Below, in pieces: positions 52,917 to 60,133 of a stretch of DNA of 64,000 nucleotides (its first letter is position 1; the number at the start of each line of letters is the position of its first letter). Origin of the DNA: Simplicispira lacusdiani (GTDB lineage: Bacteria > Pseudomonadota > Gammaproteobacteria > Burkholderiales > Burkholderiaceae_C); contig NZ_QXGR01000006.1 in NCBI RefSeq assembly GCF_003604195.1, positions 62,001-126,000 on the forward strand, written 5' to 3'. Made by a program: the position numbers and the translations under genes. Under the pieces are notes generated by a model. That model was not told the origin of the DNA. It saw nothing but the letters and a program-made list of their open reading frames with translations, and ran no database searches.

Positions 52917-54539
52917 ATGAGCAATTTCCCCGATCCCATCCGTGCGGGCCTGCAGCGCGGCTGGAAAGTGCTGGGCGGCGCCCACGGCGCGCTGCCCGAG
53001 AAAATCACCTGTGATGTGGCCATCGTCGGCTCGGGCGCGGGGGCGGGCATCACCGCCGAGCTGCTCACGCGCGCCGGGCTGAGCGTGGTCATCGTGGAGG
53101 AGGGGCCGCTCAAGAGCAGCGCCGATTTCCGCCAGCGCGAAGCCGAGGCCTATCCCTCGCTCTACCAGGAGAGCGCCAGCCGCAAGACCGAGGACAAGGC
53201 CATTTCCATCCTGCAAGGGCGCTGCGTGGGCGGCTCCACCACGGTGAACTGGACCAGCTCCTTCCGCACGCCGCCGCCCACGCTGCGCCATTGGCAGGCG
53301 CATTTCGGGCTGCAGGACTTCGGCGTGGAGGCCCTGGCGCCGTATTTCGAGCAGGCCGAGCGCAGGCTCCATGTCTCGCCCTGGCAGGTGGCGCCGAACG
53401 CCAACAACGATCTGCTGCGCCAGGGTGCGCAGCGGCTCGGCATCCCCGTGGAGTCGATCCGGCGCAACGTCAAGGGCTGCTGGAACCTGGGCTCCTGCGG
53501 CATGGGCTGCCCCACCAATGCCAAGCAGTCCATGCTGGTGACGACCCTTCCCGTAGCGCTCGACAAGGGCGCCACGCTGCTGGTGGAGACGCGGGCCGAG
53601 CAGTTCACCTTCGCGGACGGCAAGGCGCAGTCGCTGCGCTGCGTGGCCGTGGACGGCAACGGCGTGGCGCGCGACGCGGGCCGGCCCACGACCATCGTGG
53701 CCAGGCATTTCGTGCTGGCGGGCGGCGCCATCAACTCGCCGGCCGTGCTGCTGCGCTCCAAGGCGCCCGACCCGCACCAGCGCCTGGGCACGCGCACCTT
53801 CCTGCACCCGGTGGTGATGTCGGCGGCGGTGATGGAGCAGGCGGTGGAGGGCTGGGCCGGCGCGCCACAGTCCATCTACACCGACCACTACCTCGAAACC
53901 CAGCCCATCGACGGCCCCATGGGCTTCAAGCTGGAGGCGCCGCCGCTGCACCCGGTGATCATGGCCACCAGCATGCCGGGCCATGGGCAGGTGCAGGCCG
54001 ACATGCTGGCGCAGTTTCCGCGCACGCATGTGCTGCTGGCCCTGCTGCGCGATGGCTTCCACGCGCAGTCGCCCGGCGGGCGCGTGAAGCTGCGCGGCGA
54101 CGGATCGGCCGTTCTCGACTACCCGCTGACCGATTTCGTGATGGAGGGCGGCCGCCGCGCGCTGCTGGCCATGGCCGAGCTGCAGTTCGCCGCCGGGGCG
54201 CGCCAGGTGCTGCCGGTGCACGAAATGGGCCGGCCCGTGGATTCGTGGGCGCGGGCCAAGGCCGCCATCGAACAGTTGCCGATGAAGCCGTTGCTGGCCA
54301 AGGTGGTCAGCGCGCACGTGATGGGCGGCTGCGGCCTGGGCGGCGACGACAAGCAGGGCGTGGTGCGGCCCGACGGGGTGCACTGGCAGGTCGAGAACCT
54401 CTCGGTGCACGACGGTTCGCTGTTTCCCACCAGCGTGGGCGCGAACCCGCAACTGTCGATCTACGGCATCGTCAACCGGCTCGCGCAGGGGCTGGCGCAG
54501 CGCCTCACCGGCCAGGCGCAGGCCCAACCGCTGGCCTGA
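52917..54539 (+). CDS. GMC family FAD-dependent oxidoreductase
   Basis: 540 residues. The FAD Rossmann motif is VAIVGSGAGAG (about 34-44), followed by QGRCVGGSTTVNWTSSFRTP and FVLAGGAINSPAVLLRS. The C-terminal catalytic region has SAHVMGGCGLGGDDKQGV (His) and VHDGSLFPTSVGANPQLSI (Asn). It resembles the large subunit of membrane-bound alcohol/gluconate-type dehydrogenases. A cytochrome subunit is not seen nearby. The frame is open further upstream but overlaps the small subunit; ATG 52917 gives the family start. Confidence 0.88.
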   Translation: MSNFPDPIRAGLQRGWKVLGGAHGALPEKITCDVAIVGSGAGAGITAELLTRAGLSVVIVEEGPLKSSADFRQREAEAYPSLYQESASRKTEDKAISILQGRCVGGSTTVNWTSSFRTPPPTLRHWQAHFGLQDFGVEALAPYFEQAERRLHVSPWQVAPNANNDLLRQGAQRLGIPVESIRRNVKGCWNLGSCGMGCPTNAKQSMLVTTLPVALDKGATLLVETRAEQFTFADGKAQSLRCVAVDGNGVARDAGRPTTIVARHFVLAGGAINSPAVLLRSKAPDPHQRLGTRTFLHPVVMSAAVMEQAVEGWAGAPQSIYTDHYLETQPIDGPMGFKLEAPPLHPVIMATSMPGHGQVQADMLAQFPRTHVLLALLRDGFHAQSPGGRVKLRGDGSAVLDYPLTDFVMEGGRRALLAMAELQFAAGARQVLPVHEMGRPVDSWARAKAAIEQLPMKPLLAKVVSAHVMGGCGLGGDDKQGVVRPDGVHWQVENLSVHDGSLFPTSVGANPQLSIYGIVNRLAQGLAQRLTGQAQAQPLA

Positions 54540-54561
54540 CTGGTGCGATTGCCAGTGGTCT

Positions 54562-54623
54562 TGGTGCTATATTTAGGATAGCTAATAGCGCTTTATTGGC
54601 GGGCGCTAGAGCCGGTTTTAAGC
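54562..54623 (+). repeat. Complete palindromic element copy between GMC gene and tnaA
   Basis: GCTATATTTAGGATAGC, then AATAGCGCTTTATTGGCGGG, then CGCTAGAGCCGGTTTT, forward orientation. Only seven bases separate it from an intrinsic terminator. Confidence 0.8.
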
Positions 54624-54630
54624 CAAATAT

Positions 54631-54671
54631 TCCGGGCCCTGGCCAGCGTGCTGGCGGGGCCCGGATTTTTT
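54631..54671 (+). terminator. Intrinsic terminator between GMC gene and tnaA
   Basis: TCCGGGCCC (54631-54639) pairs with GGGCCCGGA (54657-54665), loop TGGCCAGCGTGCTGGCG which itself can pair, then six T. It ends 84 bases before the tnaA start, so it either ends the GMC transcript or attenuates tnaA. Confidence 0.85.
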
Positions 54672-54755
54672 CATGGGCGTTGGAAATAACCGACACCATG
54701 GGTTTTTTCGCGGTGATAACTTTGCGCCCCTGACCAAGACAACCCAGGAGCGCAC

Positions 54756-56126
54756 ATGCCCAAAACCCTGATCGAACCCTTCCGCATCAAAAGTGTGGAA
54801 CCCATCCGCATGACCACCCGTGCCGAGCGCGAGCGCCTGCTCGAAGAGGCCAAGCTCAACGTCTTCAAGCTGCGCGCCGAAGACGTGCTGATCGACTGGC
54901 TCACCGATTCCGGCACCGGCGCCATGTCGTCCAAGCAGTGGGGCGCCATCATGGAAGGCGACGAGAGCTATGCCGGCGCGCGCAGCTTCTACCGCCTGGA
55001 AAAAGTCATCCAGGACATCACCGGCATGCAGTATTTCGTGCCCACGCACCAGGGCCGCGCGGCCGAGAAGGTGCTGTTCGGCGCCACCTGCAAGGCGGGC
55101 GACCTGGTGCCCAACAACTGCCATTTCGACACCACGCGCGGCAACCTCGAATACATGGGCGTGGAGGCCGTGGACCTGGTGATCCCCGAGGGCCTGCAGC
55201 CCGCGCTGGACTACCCCTTCAAGGGCAACATTGACCTGGCGCGCGTCGAGGCCGTGCTCAAGGAGCAGGGCCACCGCATCCCCTTCGGCATGATCACCGT
55301 GACCAACAACACCGGCGGCGGCCAGCCGGTGTCGATGGCCAACATCCGCGCCTACGCCGCCTTGCTGAAGAAGTACGGCAAGCCCTTCATCATGGACGTG
55401 TGCCGCTTCTCCGAGAACGCCATGTTCATCAAGATGCGCGAGCCGGGCTATGAGAACACCTCTATCCGCGACATCGTCAAGGAAATGTTCTCCTACGCCG
55501 ACGGCGCCACCATGAGCGCCAAGAAGGACGGCATGGTCAACATCGGCGGCTTCATCGTGCTGCGCAGCGAGGAATGGCTGGACGCGGTGCGCAACGGCCT
55601 GATCATGATGGAAGGCTTCCCCACCTACGGCGGCATGGCCGGGCGCGACCTCGAAGCGCTGGCCGTGGGCCTGGAGGAGGGCATGGAGGAAGACTACCTG
55701 CGCTACCGCCTGCGCACCGCCGAATACCTGGGCGAGCGCCTGGAGGCGGCCGGTGTGGGCTTCGTCAAGCCCACGGGCGGCCACGCGGTCTATATCGACG
55801 CCAAGACCGTGCTGCCCAACATGCCGGTGGAGCAGTACCCCGCCTGGGCGCTGTGCAATGCGCTGTACCTTGAAGGCGGCATCCGGGGCGTGGAGATCGG
55901 CTCGGTGATGTTCGGCAAGCGCCTGGATTCGGGCGTGGAGACCTACCACAGCATGGAGCTGGTGCGCCTGGCCTTCCCGCGCCGCATGTACACGCAAAGC
56001 CACTTCGACTATGCCGCCGAGGTGATCGCCGAGGTGAAGGAAAAGGCCGCCAGCATCCGGGGCGTGAAGATCACCAAGCAGCCCAAGTTCCTGCGCCACT
56101 TCACCTGTGAGTGCGCCTGGGCTTGA
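54756..56126 (+). CDS. tnaA: Tryptophanase (beta-eliminating lyase)
   Basis: 456 residues of the tryptophanase/tyrosine phenol-lyase family. The PLP lysine is Lys257 in SAKKDGMVNIGG. The positions that separate the two enzymes favour tryptophanase: Asp125 in FDTTRG (Thr in the phenol-lyase), Ile381 in GVEIGS (Arg in the phenol-lyase) and His448 in LRHFT (Phe in the phenol-lyase). It should convert tryptophan to indole, pyruvate and ammonia. No TnaC-like leader or permease gene is adjacent. CCCAGGAGCG precedes the ATG. Confidence 0.85.
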   Translation: MPKTLIEPFRIKSVEPIRMTTRAERERLLEEAKLNVFKLRAEDVLIDWLTDSGTGAMSSKQWGAIMEGDESYAGARSFYRLEKVIQDITGMQYFVPTHQGRAAEKVLFGATCKAGDLVPNNCHFDTTRGNLEYMGVEAVDLVIPEGLQPALDYPFKGNIDLARVEAVLKEQGHRIPFGMITVTNNTGGGQPVSMANIRAYAALLKKYGKPFIMDVCRFSENAMFIKMREPGYENTSIRDIVKEMFSYADGATMSAKKDGMVNIGGFIVLRSEEWLDAVRNGLIMMEGFPTYGGMAGRDLEALAVGLEEGMEEDYLRYRLRTAEYLGERLEAAGVGFVKPTGGHAVYIDAKTVLPNMPVEQYPAWALCNALYLEGGIRGVEIGSVMFGKRLDSGVETYHSMELVRLAFPRRMYTQSHFDYAAEVIAEVKEKAASIRGVKITKQPKFLRHFTCECAWA

Positions 56127-56173
56127 GCATGGGGGTGCCAGGGTTTGAGTGAAATCAGACCCTGGCACTTTTC

Positions 56174-56215
56174 CAGCAAGCGCCTCAAGCTACGGTTTTA
56201 GTAGCATCCGGCGCG
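56174..56215 (-). repeat. Palindromic element copy forming the 3' end of a gene
   Basis: On the minus strand, GATGCTACTAAAACCGTAGC is followed by TTGAGGCGCTTGCTGG. It encodes the last residues DATKTVA and the TGA stop (56185-56187) of the minus-strand gene. Confidence 0.65.
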
Positions 56216-56721
56216 GGCAGGCTCAGTTGGGCGGTCTGCGCCACCTGCATGCAGTCGCGGATGTGCCGCTCGCCCAGGTAGCGCAGCGTGGCATAGCCCA
56301 GCGTGGCCGAGATCGCCTGGCCCGCCAGCGGCACGTATTTGGCGGCCTGCTTGGTGGTCATGCGCAGGCCCACGGCGCTGGTGAGCTTGAGCACCGCGTC
56401 GCGCGTGATGAGCTTGCCGATGAGCACCGAGCCCACCAGGGCCACGGCCTTCTGCACCTGCTCGCGCTGCGTGGGATCGAGCCGGTCGATCTGCTCGGGC
56501 GTGAGGCCGAACTCGGCGTTGATCTGCGGCAGAAGCCGGGCGAGCAGGGCGGCGTCCGCGGCCCAGTCGAGGCCGGGCACGGGCACCACGCTGGCGGCCG
56601 CCGCCACCAGGGCACGCTTGTGCAGCAGCTTGCGGGCGCGCCGCGCCGCCGCCTCCAGGGCCGCATCGGCGGGCGTGGCCGGTGGCGCGGGGGGCTTGCG
56701 CATGCGGACCTGGCCCATCAT
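56185..56721 (-). CDS. Small hydrophobic protein, DUF697-like
   Basis: 178 residues. After a Pro/Ala-rich head, VPVPGLDWAADAALLARLLPQINAEFGL and VALVGSVLIGKLITRDAVL plus KYVPLAGQAISATLGYATL form amphipathic and hydrophobic helices. The pattern resembles DUF697/EcsC-type proteins, but I am unsure of the family. Two adjacent ATG codons (56721 and 56718) could start it; an upstream start at 56763 would overlap the next gene. Its C-terminus comes from a dispersed repeat. Confidence 0.65.
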   Translation of the reverse strand: MMGQVRMRKPPAPPATPADAALEAAARRARKLLHKRALVAAAASVVPVPGLDWAADAALLARLLPQINAEFGLTPEQIDRLDPTQREQVQKAVALVGSVLIGKLITRDAVLKLTSAVGLRMTTKQAAKYVPLAGQAISATLGYATLRYLGERHIRDCMQVAQTAQLSLPAPDATKTVA

Positions 56722-56740
56722 GGCCGCACCCCGTCGGTCC

Positions 56741-56995
56741 TCACGAGGCCTTGCCCTTGACAAGGCCGTAGACCACCAGCAACACCACCGCGCCCAGCAC
56801 CGAGGCGATGAAGCCAGCCGCCTCCCCCGCCTGGTACCAGCCCAGGGCCTGGCCCGCGTAGCTGGCCAAGAAGGAGCCGGCCACGCCGAGCAGGGCGGTC
56901 ATGATCCAGCCAAGGCTGTCGTCGCCGGGCTTGATGGCGCGGGCGATGAAGCCCACCACCAGGCCGATGAGCAGGGAGCCGATCACAGACATCAT
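56741..56995 (-). CDS. GlsB/YeaQ/YmgE family stress-response membrane protein
   Basis: 84 residues with three membrane helices: SVIGSLLIGLVVGFIARAI, LGWIMTALLGVAGSFLASYAG and AGFIASVLGAVVLLVVYGLV. The Gly-rich first helix and IKPGDDSLGW are family hallmarks (formerly transglycosylase-associated protein). Members are induced by general stress; mechanism unknown. It precedes the DUF697-like gene by 19 bases, so the two are probably co-transcribed. Confidence 0.9.
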   Translation of the reverse strand: MMSVIGSLLIGLVVGFIARAIKPGDDSLGWIMTALLGVAGSFLASYAGQALGWYQAGEAAGFIASVLGAVVLLVVYGLVKGKAS

Positions 56996-57058
56996 GGAAA
57001 TACCTCCGGTGCGGTTGCAGACCGCGCCAATCTACCGCGAATCCATGGTGCGCACATG

Positions 57059-57763
57059 TCAGACAACGCCGCCCAGCGGCCGCTCGAACAGGCAGGCTTC
57101 CAGGCGGTGCGCGGGCAGGAGCGCGCCGCCAATGGTGCACGGCCGGTCGCTGAACACATAGCGCCCGGCCGGCAGCAGCGCGCAGGCGCTGGCGGTGAGC
57201 AGGGTCTCGCCAGGCCCGGCGATGTCCTCGCCCAGCTTGCAGGCCAGGTTCATCTCGTGGCCGAACAGGTCCTTGCCGGCGATCACCAGCGTCGGGCCGT
57301 AGCCGATGCCCACGCTGGCCTGGAGCGCGGCCTCGGGCGGCAGCACGGCGTTCATGGCGTCCAGGGCGCGGTGGATGTCCAGCGCCGCCTGCAGCGCCTG
57401 CTCGGGCTGGAGGAACACGGCGAACAGGTTGTCGGCCTCCTGCTTGATCACCTCGCCGCCATTGCCCACGATGGCCGGGCGGGCGGCCTGTTCCATCTGG
57501 TGCACCATGGCCAGGAAATGGATGATGCCGTGGCGCGCCGTGATGCGCGAGAAGCCGCACATGTCCAGCACCAGCATGGCCACATCGCGCACGAAGGCGC
57601 GCTCGATGGCCGCATCGATGGAGGCATCCCGGCCGGCGGCCTGGTTGCGCCGCGACAGCAGGTGCTGAAGGTAGGCATGGTCGTGCGCGGGAGCGTGGTC
57701 GGAGCCGGGAGGGTGGGGGGCCGTGGGCATGCGCTGGGGTGGACAGGTGGCGTTGTCCGACAT
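57059..57763 (-). CDS. Class III adenylate/guanylate cyclase-like protein
   Basis: 234 residues, mainly one cyclase homology domain (about 65-215). Metal-binding Asp residues appear in VLDMCGFSRITARHG and KQEADNLFAVF, and GHEMNLACKL aligns with the usual NxxxR transition-state motif. In that motif Asn is present but Arg is replaced by Lys, so activity is uncertain. The His-rich N-terminus (SDHAPAHDHAYLQHLL) is unusual. There is no membrane segment or sensor domain. The start is at 57763, divergent from the next gene. Confidence 0.75.
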   Translation of the reverse strand: MSDNATCPPQRMPTAPHPPGSDHAPAHDHAYLQHLLSRRNQAAGRDASIDAAIERAFVRDVAMLVLDMCGFSRITARHGIIHFLAMVHQMEQAARPAIVGNGGEVIKQEADNLFAVFLQPEQALQAALDIHRALDAMNAVLPPEAALQASVGIGYGPTLVIAGKDLFGHEMNLACKLGEDIAGPGETLLTASACALLPAGRYVFSDRPCTIGGALLPAHRLEACLFERPLGGVV

Positions 57764-57843
57764 GGTAGCGTGCCGCCCGCCCCTACCATGGGCCTCTCTC
57801 TTTCGGTGCGGAATGTCGCCCGAGCCAGAACGAGGAAACCGCC

Positions 57844-58203
57844 ATGACCCAGAAGACACCCCCGATCATCTTCCTGTCCCTGCTGTTGGCCAGCGCCGTG
57901 CCCGGCGCGGCCCTGGCGCAATCGTATGACGCGGAGCTGGCGCGTGCCGATGTGCCGGACACCACGCCCCAGCAGCGCTACCGCAGCGCCATCCGCGAGG
58001 CGGGCGGCGGGCTGAAGATCGGCCTGGCCGAATGCCGCGCGCTCCCGGCCGGGCGCCAGGCCTGCGAGGCCGAGGCCCGGGCGCGCTACCAGGAGGACAT
58101 GCGCGCGGCGAAGCGAATGCTGGAAGACCCGCAGGCGCGGCCGGTGAACGAGATGGGCGGCCCGATCCGGGCCACCGAAACGATCACGGTCACCCGGCCC
58201 TGA
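57844..58203 (+). CDS. Small secreted protein of unknown function
   Basis: 119 residues. A signal peptide (TPPIIFLSLLLASAVPGAALA) ends before QSYDAELARAD. The mature part is charged and helical with two cysteines (LAECRALP and RQACEAEA). I do not recognise the family. The ATG at 57844 is preceded by GAGGAAACCGCC. It converges on the NlpC/P60 gene with 20 bases between stops. Confidence 0.7.
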   Translation: MTQKTPPIIFLSLLLASAVPGAALAQSYDAELARADVPDTTPQQRYRSAIREAGGGLKIGLAECRALPAGRQACEAEARARYQEDMRAAKRMLEDPQARPVNEMGGPIRATETITVTRP

Positions 58204-58223
58204 CGGCGGGCCGGATGGCCGGC

Positions 58224-58799
58224 TTACTGCGGAACGGTTTCGGCCTGGGCAGCGGCCGTGGGGCTGACGCGGCGCGCACCGTCGAAGCGGCGCTGCCAAT
58301 AGGCCTGGCGCATGTCTTCCACGCGCACCTCGGAGCCGCTGCGGGGCGAGTGGATGAACTTGCCGTCGCCCACATAGATGCCGACATGGCTGAAGGCGCG
58401 GCGCATGGTGTTGAAGAACACCAGGTCGCCCGGCTGCAGGTCCTTCTTGTCGATGACCTGCGTGCTGGCGGCCTGCTGGTCGGCGCGGCGCGGCAGCAGC
58501 AGGCCCACGGTCTGCTCATACATGGAGCGCACGAAGCCGCTGCAGTCGAAGCCGGTTTCGGCGTTGCTGCCGCCACGGCGGTAGGGCACGCCGAGGAAAC
58601 CCATGGCGGTGACGACGAGGTCGGAGGTGCGGCCCACCACCTGCTGGGCCTGGTCGGTGACGCTGTGGCGCATTTCCGCGAGCTGGCCGAGCAGCCCCTT
58701 GTCGTGCAGGAAACGGTCCATGTCCTCCGACGGGGCGGCGCCGGGGGCCGCCTGTGCGCTGGCACAGACCAGCAGCAGAATGTATAACCACTTGGACAT
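58224..58799 (-). CDS. NlpC/P60 family (C40) peptidoglycan endopeptidase
   Basis: 191 residues. A signal peptide (MSKWLYILLLVCASAQA) comes first. The C40 domain (about 70-175) has nucleophile Cys in NAETGFDCSGFVRSMY, catalytic His in AFSHVGIYVGDGKFIHSP and downstream polar residues. It cleaves peptide stems in the cell wall. The start at 58799 places the signal peptide correctly; the longer frame to 58853 lacks it. All catalytic residues are present. Confidence 0.92.
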   Translation of the reverse strand: MSKWLYILLLVCASAQAAPGAAPSEDMDRFLHDKGLLGQLAEMRHSVTDQAQQVVGRTSDLVVTAMGFLGVPYRRGGSNAETGFDCSGFVRSMYEQTVGLLLPRRADQQAASTQVIDKKDLQPGDLVFFNTMRRAFSHVGIYVGDGKFIHSPRSGSEVRVEDMRQAYWQRRFDGARRVSPTAAAQAETVPQ

Positions 58800-58927
58800 G
58801 GGGCGCGAGGTTACCACGAGACTTTGACCGGTCAAGCCCCAAAAACCCCGCAAGCCGTTGATTGGTATCCGTATTTCCCCTCTGGTGTGGCGCGCGCCGC
58901 ACCATGCGAAACGCTGGAAAGGTGCCC

Positions 58928-60079
58928 ATGAAAATATGGCGAAAATGCATTGTGGCGCTTATTGGTAAAGCGCTTCCAGCTATTCAAATAATAGCAATCT
59001 GCGGTCTGGCCGGTCCGGGCCTTGCCGCGCAGGCCTCGCGGGTGGTGGCCGAGCCCGTGGCGGGCGGCCTGCAACACCCCTGGGCGGTGGCCTTCCTGCC
59101 CGACGGGCGCTTTCTCGTGACCGAACGGCCCGGCCGCTTGCGCGTGGTGGCGGCCGACGGACGGGTGCAGCCGCCCGTGCGCGGGCTGCCCGCCGTGGCG
59201 GCGGGCGGGCAGGGCGGCCTGCTCGATCTGGTGCTGGATGCCGGGTTCACGCACAACCGCCGCCTCTATTTCTGCTTTTCCGAGCCCGCTGGCGAGGGCG
59301 GCGGCAACAGCACGGCGCTGGCGCGGGCCACCCTGTCGCCGGATGCCAGCGCGCTGCAGGACGTGAAAGTGATCTTCAGCCAGCAGCCCAAGGTGGCGAG
59401 CAACCTGCATTTCGGCTGCCGCATCGTGCAGGCGCCCGATGGCCACCTGTTCCTGGCGCTGGGCGAGCGCTACCACCGCAAGGACGACGCCCAGAAGCTC
59501 GACAACCACCACGGCAAGGTCGTGCGCATCCAGCCCGACGGCGGCATGCCGGCCGACAACCCCTTGCGCGGCCGCCCCGGCGCGCTGCCCGAGATCTGGA
59601 GCTGGGGCCACCGCAACCCGCAGGGCGCCACCTGGGGGCCGGACGGGCGCCTGTGGGTGCACGAGCACGGCCCGCAGGGCGGCGACGAGATCAACCGCCC
59701 CGAGCCGGGCCGCAACTACGGCTGGCCCGCCGTCACCCATGGCGAGAACTACGGCGGCGGCAAGATCGGCGAGGGCACGGCCAAGCCGGGCATGGAGCCG
59801 CCCTTGCATTACTGGGTGCCCTCCATCGCGCCCTCGGGCATGGCCTTCCTGACCAGCGAGCGCTACGGCCCGGATTGGCGCGACAGCCTGTTCGTGGGGT
59901 CGCTCAAATTCGGCCGCCTGCACCGGCTGGAGCTGCAGGATGGCAAGGTGGTGCGCGAGGAGCGCCTGCTCGAAGACCTGGGCGAGCGCATCCGCGATGT
60001 GCGTCAGGGGCCGGACGGCTGGCTCTACCTGCTGACCGACAGCCCCGACGGCCGCCTGCTGCGTCTGCGCCCCCGGTGA
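58928..60079 (+). CDS. PQQ-dependent sugar dehydrogenase-like (soluble, beta-propeller)
   Basis: 383 residues. A signal peptide (about 1-36) precedes a six-bladed propeller with GGLQHPWAVAFLPDGRFLVTER, HFGCRIVQAPDGHLFLALGE, EIWSWGHRNPQGATW and VHEHGPQGGDEINRP, the signatures of the YliI/Asd soluble aldose dehydrogenase family. It oxidises sugars in the periplasm with PQQ. The hydrophobic core of the signal peptide (ALIGKALPAIQIIAICGL) is encoded by a copy of the dispersed palindromic repeat. Earlier in-frame starts at 58862 and 58904 are possible. Confidence 0.87.
   Translation: MKIWRKCIVALIGKALPAIQIIAICGLAGPGLAAQASRVVAEPVAGGLQHPWAVAFLPDGRFLVTERPGRLRVVAADGRVQPPVRGLPAVAAGGQGGLLDLVLDAGFTHNRRLYFCFSEPAGEGGGNSTALARATLSPDASALQDVKVIFSQQPKVASNLHFGCRIVQAPDGHLFLALGERYHRKDDAQKLDNHHGKVVRIQPDGGMPADNPLRGRPGALPEIWSWGHRNPQGATWGPDGRLWVHEHGPQGGDEINRPEPGRNYGWPAVTHGENYGGGKIGEGTAKPGMEPPLHYWVPSIAPSGMAFLTSERYGPDWRDSLFVGSLKFGRLHRLELQDGKVVREERLLEDLGERIRDVRQGPDGWLYLLTDSPDGRLLRLRPR
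58951..59000 (-). repeat. Palindromic element copy inside a signal peptide
   Basis: GCGCTTATTGGTAAAGCGC, then TTCCA, then GCTATT-CAAAT-AATAGC (reverse orientation, both stems intact). It is in frame at residues 8-24 of the sugar dehydrogenase precursor. Confidence 0.8.
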
Positions 60080-60133
60080 CGCGCGCCGGAAGCAGGTGCC
60101 CGAAAGGCCGGGATTCCGGTGTAGGCTAGGGGC

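Noticed and set aside
54660..54734. A TnaC-like leader peptide before tnaA
   Set aside because: A short frame ends in Arg-Pro followed by TGA, as TnaC does, and a Trp codon lies upstream. There is no proper start codon in frame before that Trp, and the Trp-to-Pro spacing is wrong.
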